Below are positions 63,133 to 64,000 of a stretch of DNA of 64,000 bases, piece by piece. Numbering within the stretch: position 1 is the stretch's first letter; each line of letters starts with the position of its first letter. The DNA is from QWQI01 sp964608915 (lineage in GTDB: Bacteria > Planctomycetota > Planctomycetia > Isosphaerales > Isosphaeraceae), in assembly GCA_964608915.1 (NCBI GenBank), contig CAZSQA010000007.1, positions 1 to 64,000 of the forward strand, written 5' to 3'. The notes under the pieces were generated by a model, which did not search any database, was not told the origin of the DNA, and was given only the letters and a program-made list of their open reading frames with translations. Made by a program: the position numbers and the translations under genes.

Positions 63133-64000
63133 ATGCGCCGCCAGTCGATCCTGCCCCGGCCCAACTGGCAGAAAAAGGTCGAAGCCAAGGGGCTTGAGAT
63201 TCACACGCTCGACGGCAAGCCCTACTGGAACGAATCGGCCTGTTATCTGTTCACGCCGGCCGAAATCGATACGTTCGAAAAAGCCGTGGCCGACCTGTTC
63301 GACATGTGCGTTCAGGCCGCCGGGTTCGTGATCGAGAATCGCATGTGGGACCTTTTCGACATCCCGCCCGCCTATGGCGAATGGATCGTTTCGAGCTGGG
63401 ACGCCGACCAGCCTTCCCTGTATGGCCGGTTCGACCTGAGCTGGAACGGCACCGGTCCGCCCAAAATGCTCGAATTCAATGCCGACACGCCCACCTCGCT
63501 CGTCGAGGCGGCCGTCATTCAGTGGTTCTGGCTCGAAGACCGTATCGCCGACGGCCTCTCGCCCGCTGGCTGGGACCAGTTCAACAGCCTGCACGAAAAG
63601 CTGATCGCCTCATGGGCCGAAATCGCGGCATCCGAACGCATCTCGCGGCTGCATCTGGCGTCGATGACCGATCAGCCCGAAGACCTCATGACGGCGCTGT
63701 ATCTGCTGGACACCGCCAAACAGGCCGGCCTGGATGCCTCGCTCATCGACATGAACATGATCGGCTTCAACCCGGTGCGCAGGGAATTCGTCGACACCGT
63801 CAACGACCCGATCGACATGATCTTCAAGCTCTACCCCTGGGAGTGGATGATCCGCGAGAAATTCGGCCACGAATTGCCGACGGCCCAGTGCCTGTGGATC
63901 GAGCCGCCCTGGAAGATGGTCATGTCGAACAAGGCCATTCTGCCGGTGCTCTGGGAAATGTTCCCCAACCACCCGAACCTGCTGTGGGCGGGCTGGAACA
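63133..64000 (+). CDS. Glutathionylspermidine synthase-family protein (3' end cut)
   Basis: At least 289 codons, open at the window end. It begins MRRQSILPRPNWQKKVEAKG with GGAG about nine bases upstream. Family marks: YWNESACYLFTPAEI, LYGRFDLSWNGTGPPKMLEF followed by NADTPTSLVEA, and the KLYPWEWMIREKFG and SNKAILPVLWEMFPNHPNLL blocks typical of the ATP-grasp C-terminal part of glutathionylspermidine synthase/YgiC proteins. Substrate in planctomycetes is unknown; glutathione is often absent there (family knowledge). Confidence 0.9.
   Translation, partial: MRRQSILPRPNWQKKVEAKGLEIHTLDGKPYWNESACYLFTPAEIDTFEKAVADLFDMCVQAAGFVIENRMWDLFDIPPAYGEWIVSSWDADQPSLYGRFDLSWNGTGPPKMLEFNADTPTSLVEAAVIQWFWLEDRIADGLSPAGWDQFNSLHEKLIASWAEIAASERISRLHLASMTDQPEDLMTALYLLDTAKQAGLDASLIDMNMIGFNPVRREFVDTVNDPIDMIFKLYPWEWMIREKFGHELPTAQCLWIEPPWKMVMSNKAILPVLWEMFPNHPNLLWAGWN

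Overview
The window is a GC-rich bacterial chromosome segment that almost certainly comes from a planctomycete (Planctomycetia). The signs are four tandem DUF1559 pseudopilin-like proteins, a DUF1501 protein, an FG-GAP protein with a LEPR-XLL-type N-terminus, three PEP-CTERM secreted proteins, a Uma2 pair, a CehA/McbA-type PHP hydrolase and many large secreted or membrane proteins. No rRNA, tRNA, CRISPR array, transposase or phage gene was seen. The genus cannot be fixed from sequence alone.

Layout. 1-4864: the downstream part of a type II secretion or pilus-like operon, with three consecutive GspF-type platform proteins and three minor pseudopilins, nearly all joined by 4-base ATGA overlaps. 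A 28-bp perfect inverted repeat follows. 4996-8970: four tandem DUF1559 paralogues. 9102-11916: two tandem TPR-like membrane paralogues. 12026-15748 (minus): a TIM-barrel isomerase and a large FG-GAP secreted protein. 16204-23313: a TolC / HlyD / ABC ATPase / FtsX-permease efflux operon of MacAB-TolC type. 23761-33270: greA, a lipoprotein esterase, a beta-CASP nuclease (minus), a PHP-domain hydrolase, two Uma2 genes coupled to a DUF1501 gene, csaA and a sugar isomerase. 33308-46462: a mostly minus-strand stretch with a methyltransferase, endonuclease V, threonine aldolase, an ADP-ribosylglycohydrolase relative, a phosphodiesterase-TPR fusion, two PEP-CTERM proteins and an SGNH hydrolase. It is interrupted by a plus-strand glycosyltransferase/LAB_N pair. 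46716-56913: an AsmA-like protein, a small TPR membrane protein, clpC, a hypothetical protein, an Mla-type lipid-transport set (HEAT lipoprotein, MlaE, MlaD, small protein), flgM and an NTF2-fold protein. 57012-59596: a PH-like membrane protein and an orphan gene bracketed by inverted copies of a GGGGAC/GTCCCC repeat. 59597-64000: a PEP-CTERM protein, the quinone genes ubiE and ubiA, and a YgiB-like / glutathionylspermidine-synthase-like (YgiC) pair cut by the window end.

Together the window is dominated by envelope functions: protein export and pseudopilins, tripartite efflux, phospholipid transport, PEP-CTERM and FG-GAP surface proteins, and polyprenyl-glycolipid modification. Ordinary housekeeping genes (greA, clpC, nfi, ubiE/ubiA) are interspersed. 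The most unusual items are the repeat-bracketed orphan gene near 58.6-59.4 kb, the 264-bp identical tract shared by the two Uma2 genes, the triple-GspF operon, an ADP-ribosylglycohydrolase that seems to lack its metal ligands, and the YgiB/YgiC-like pair.
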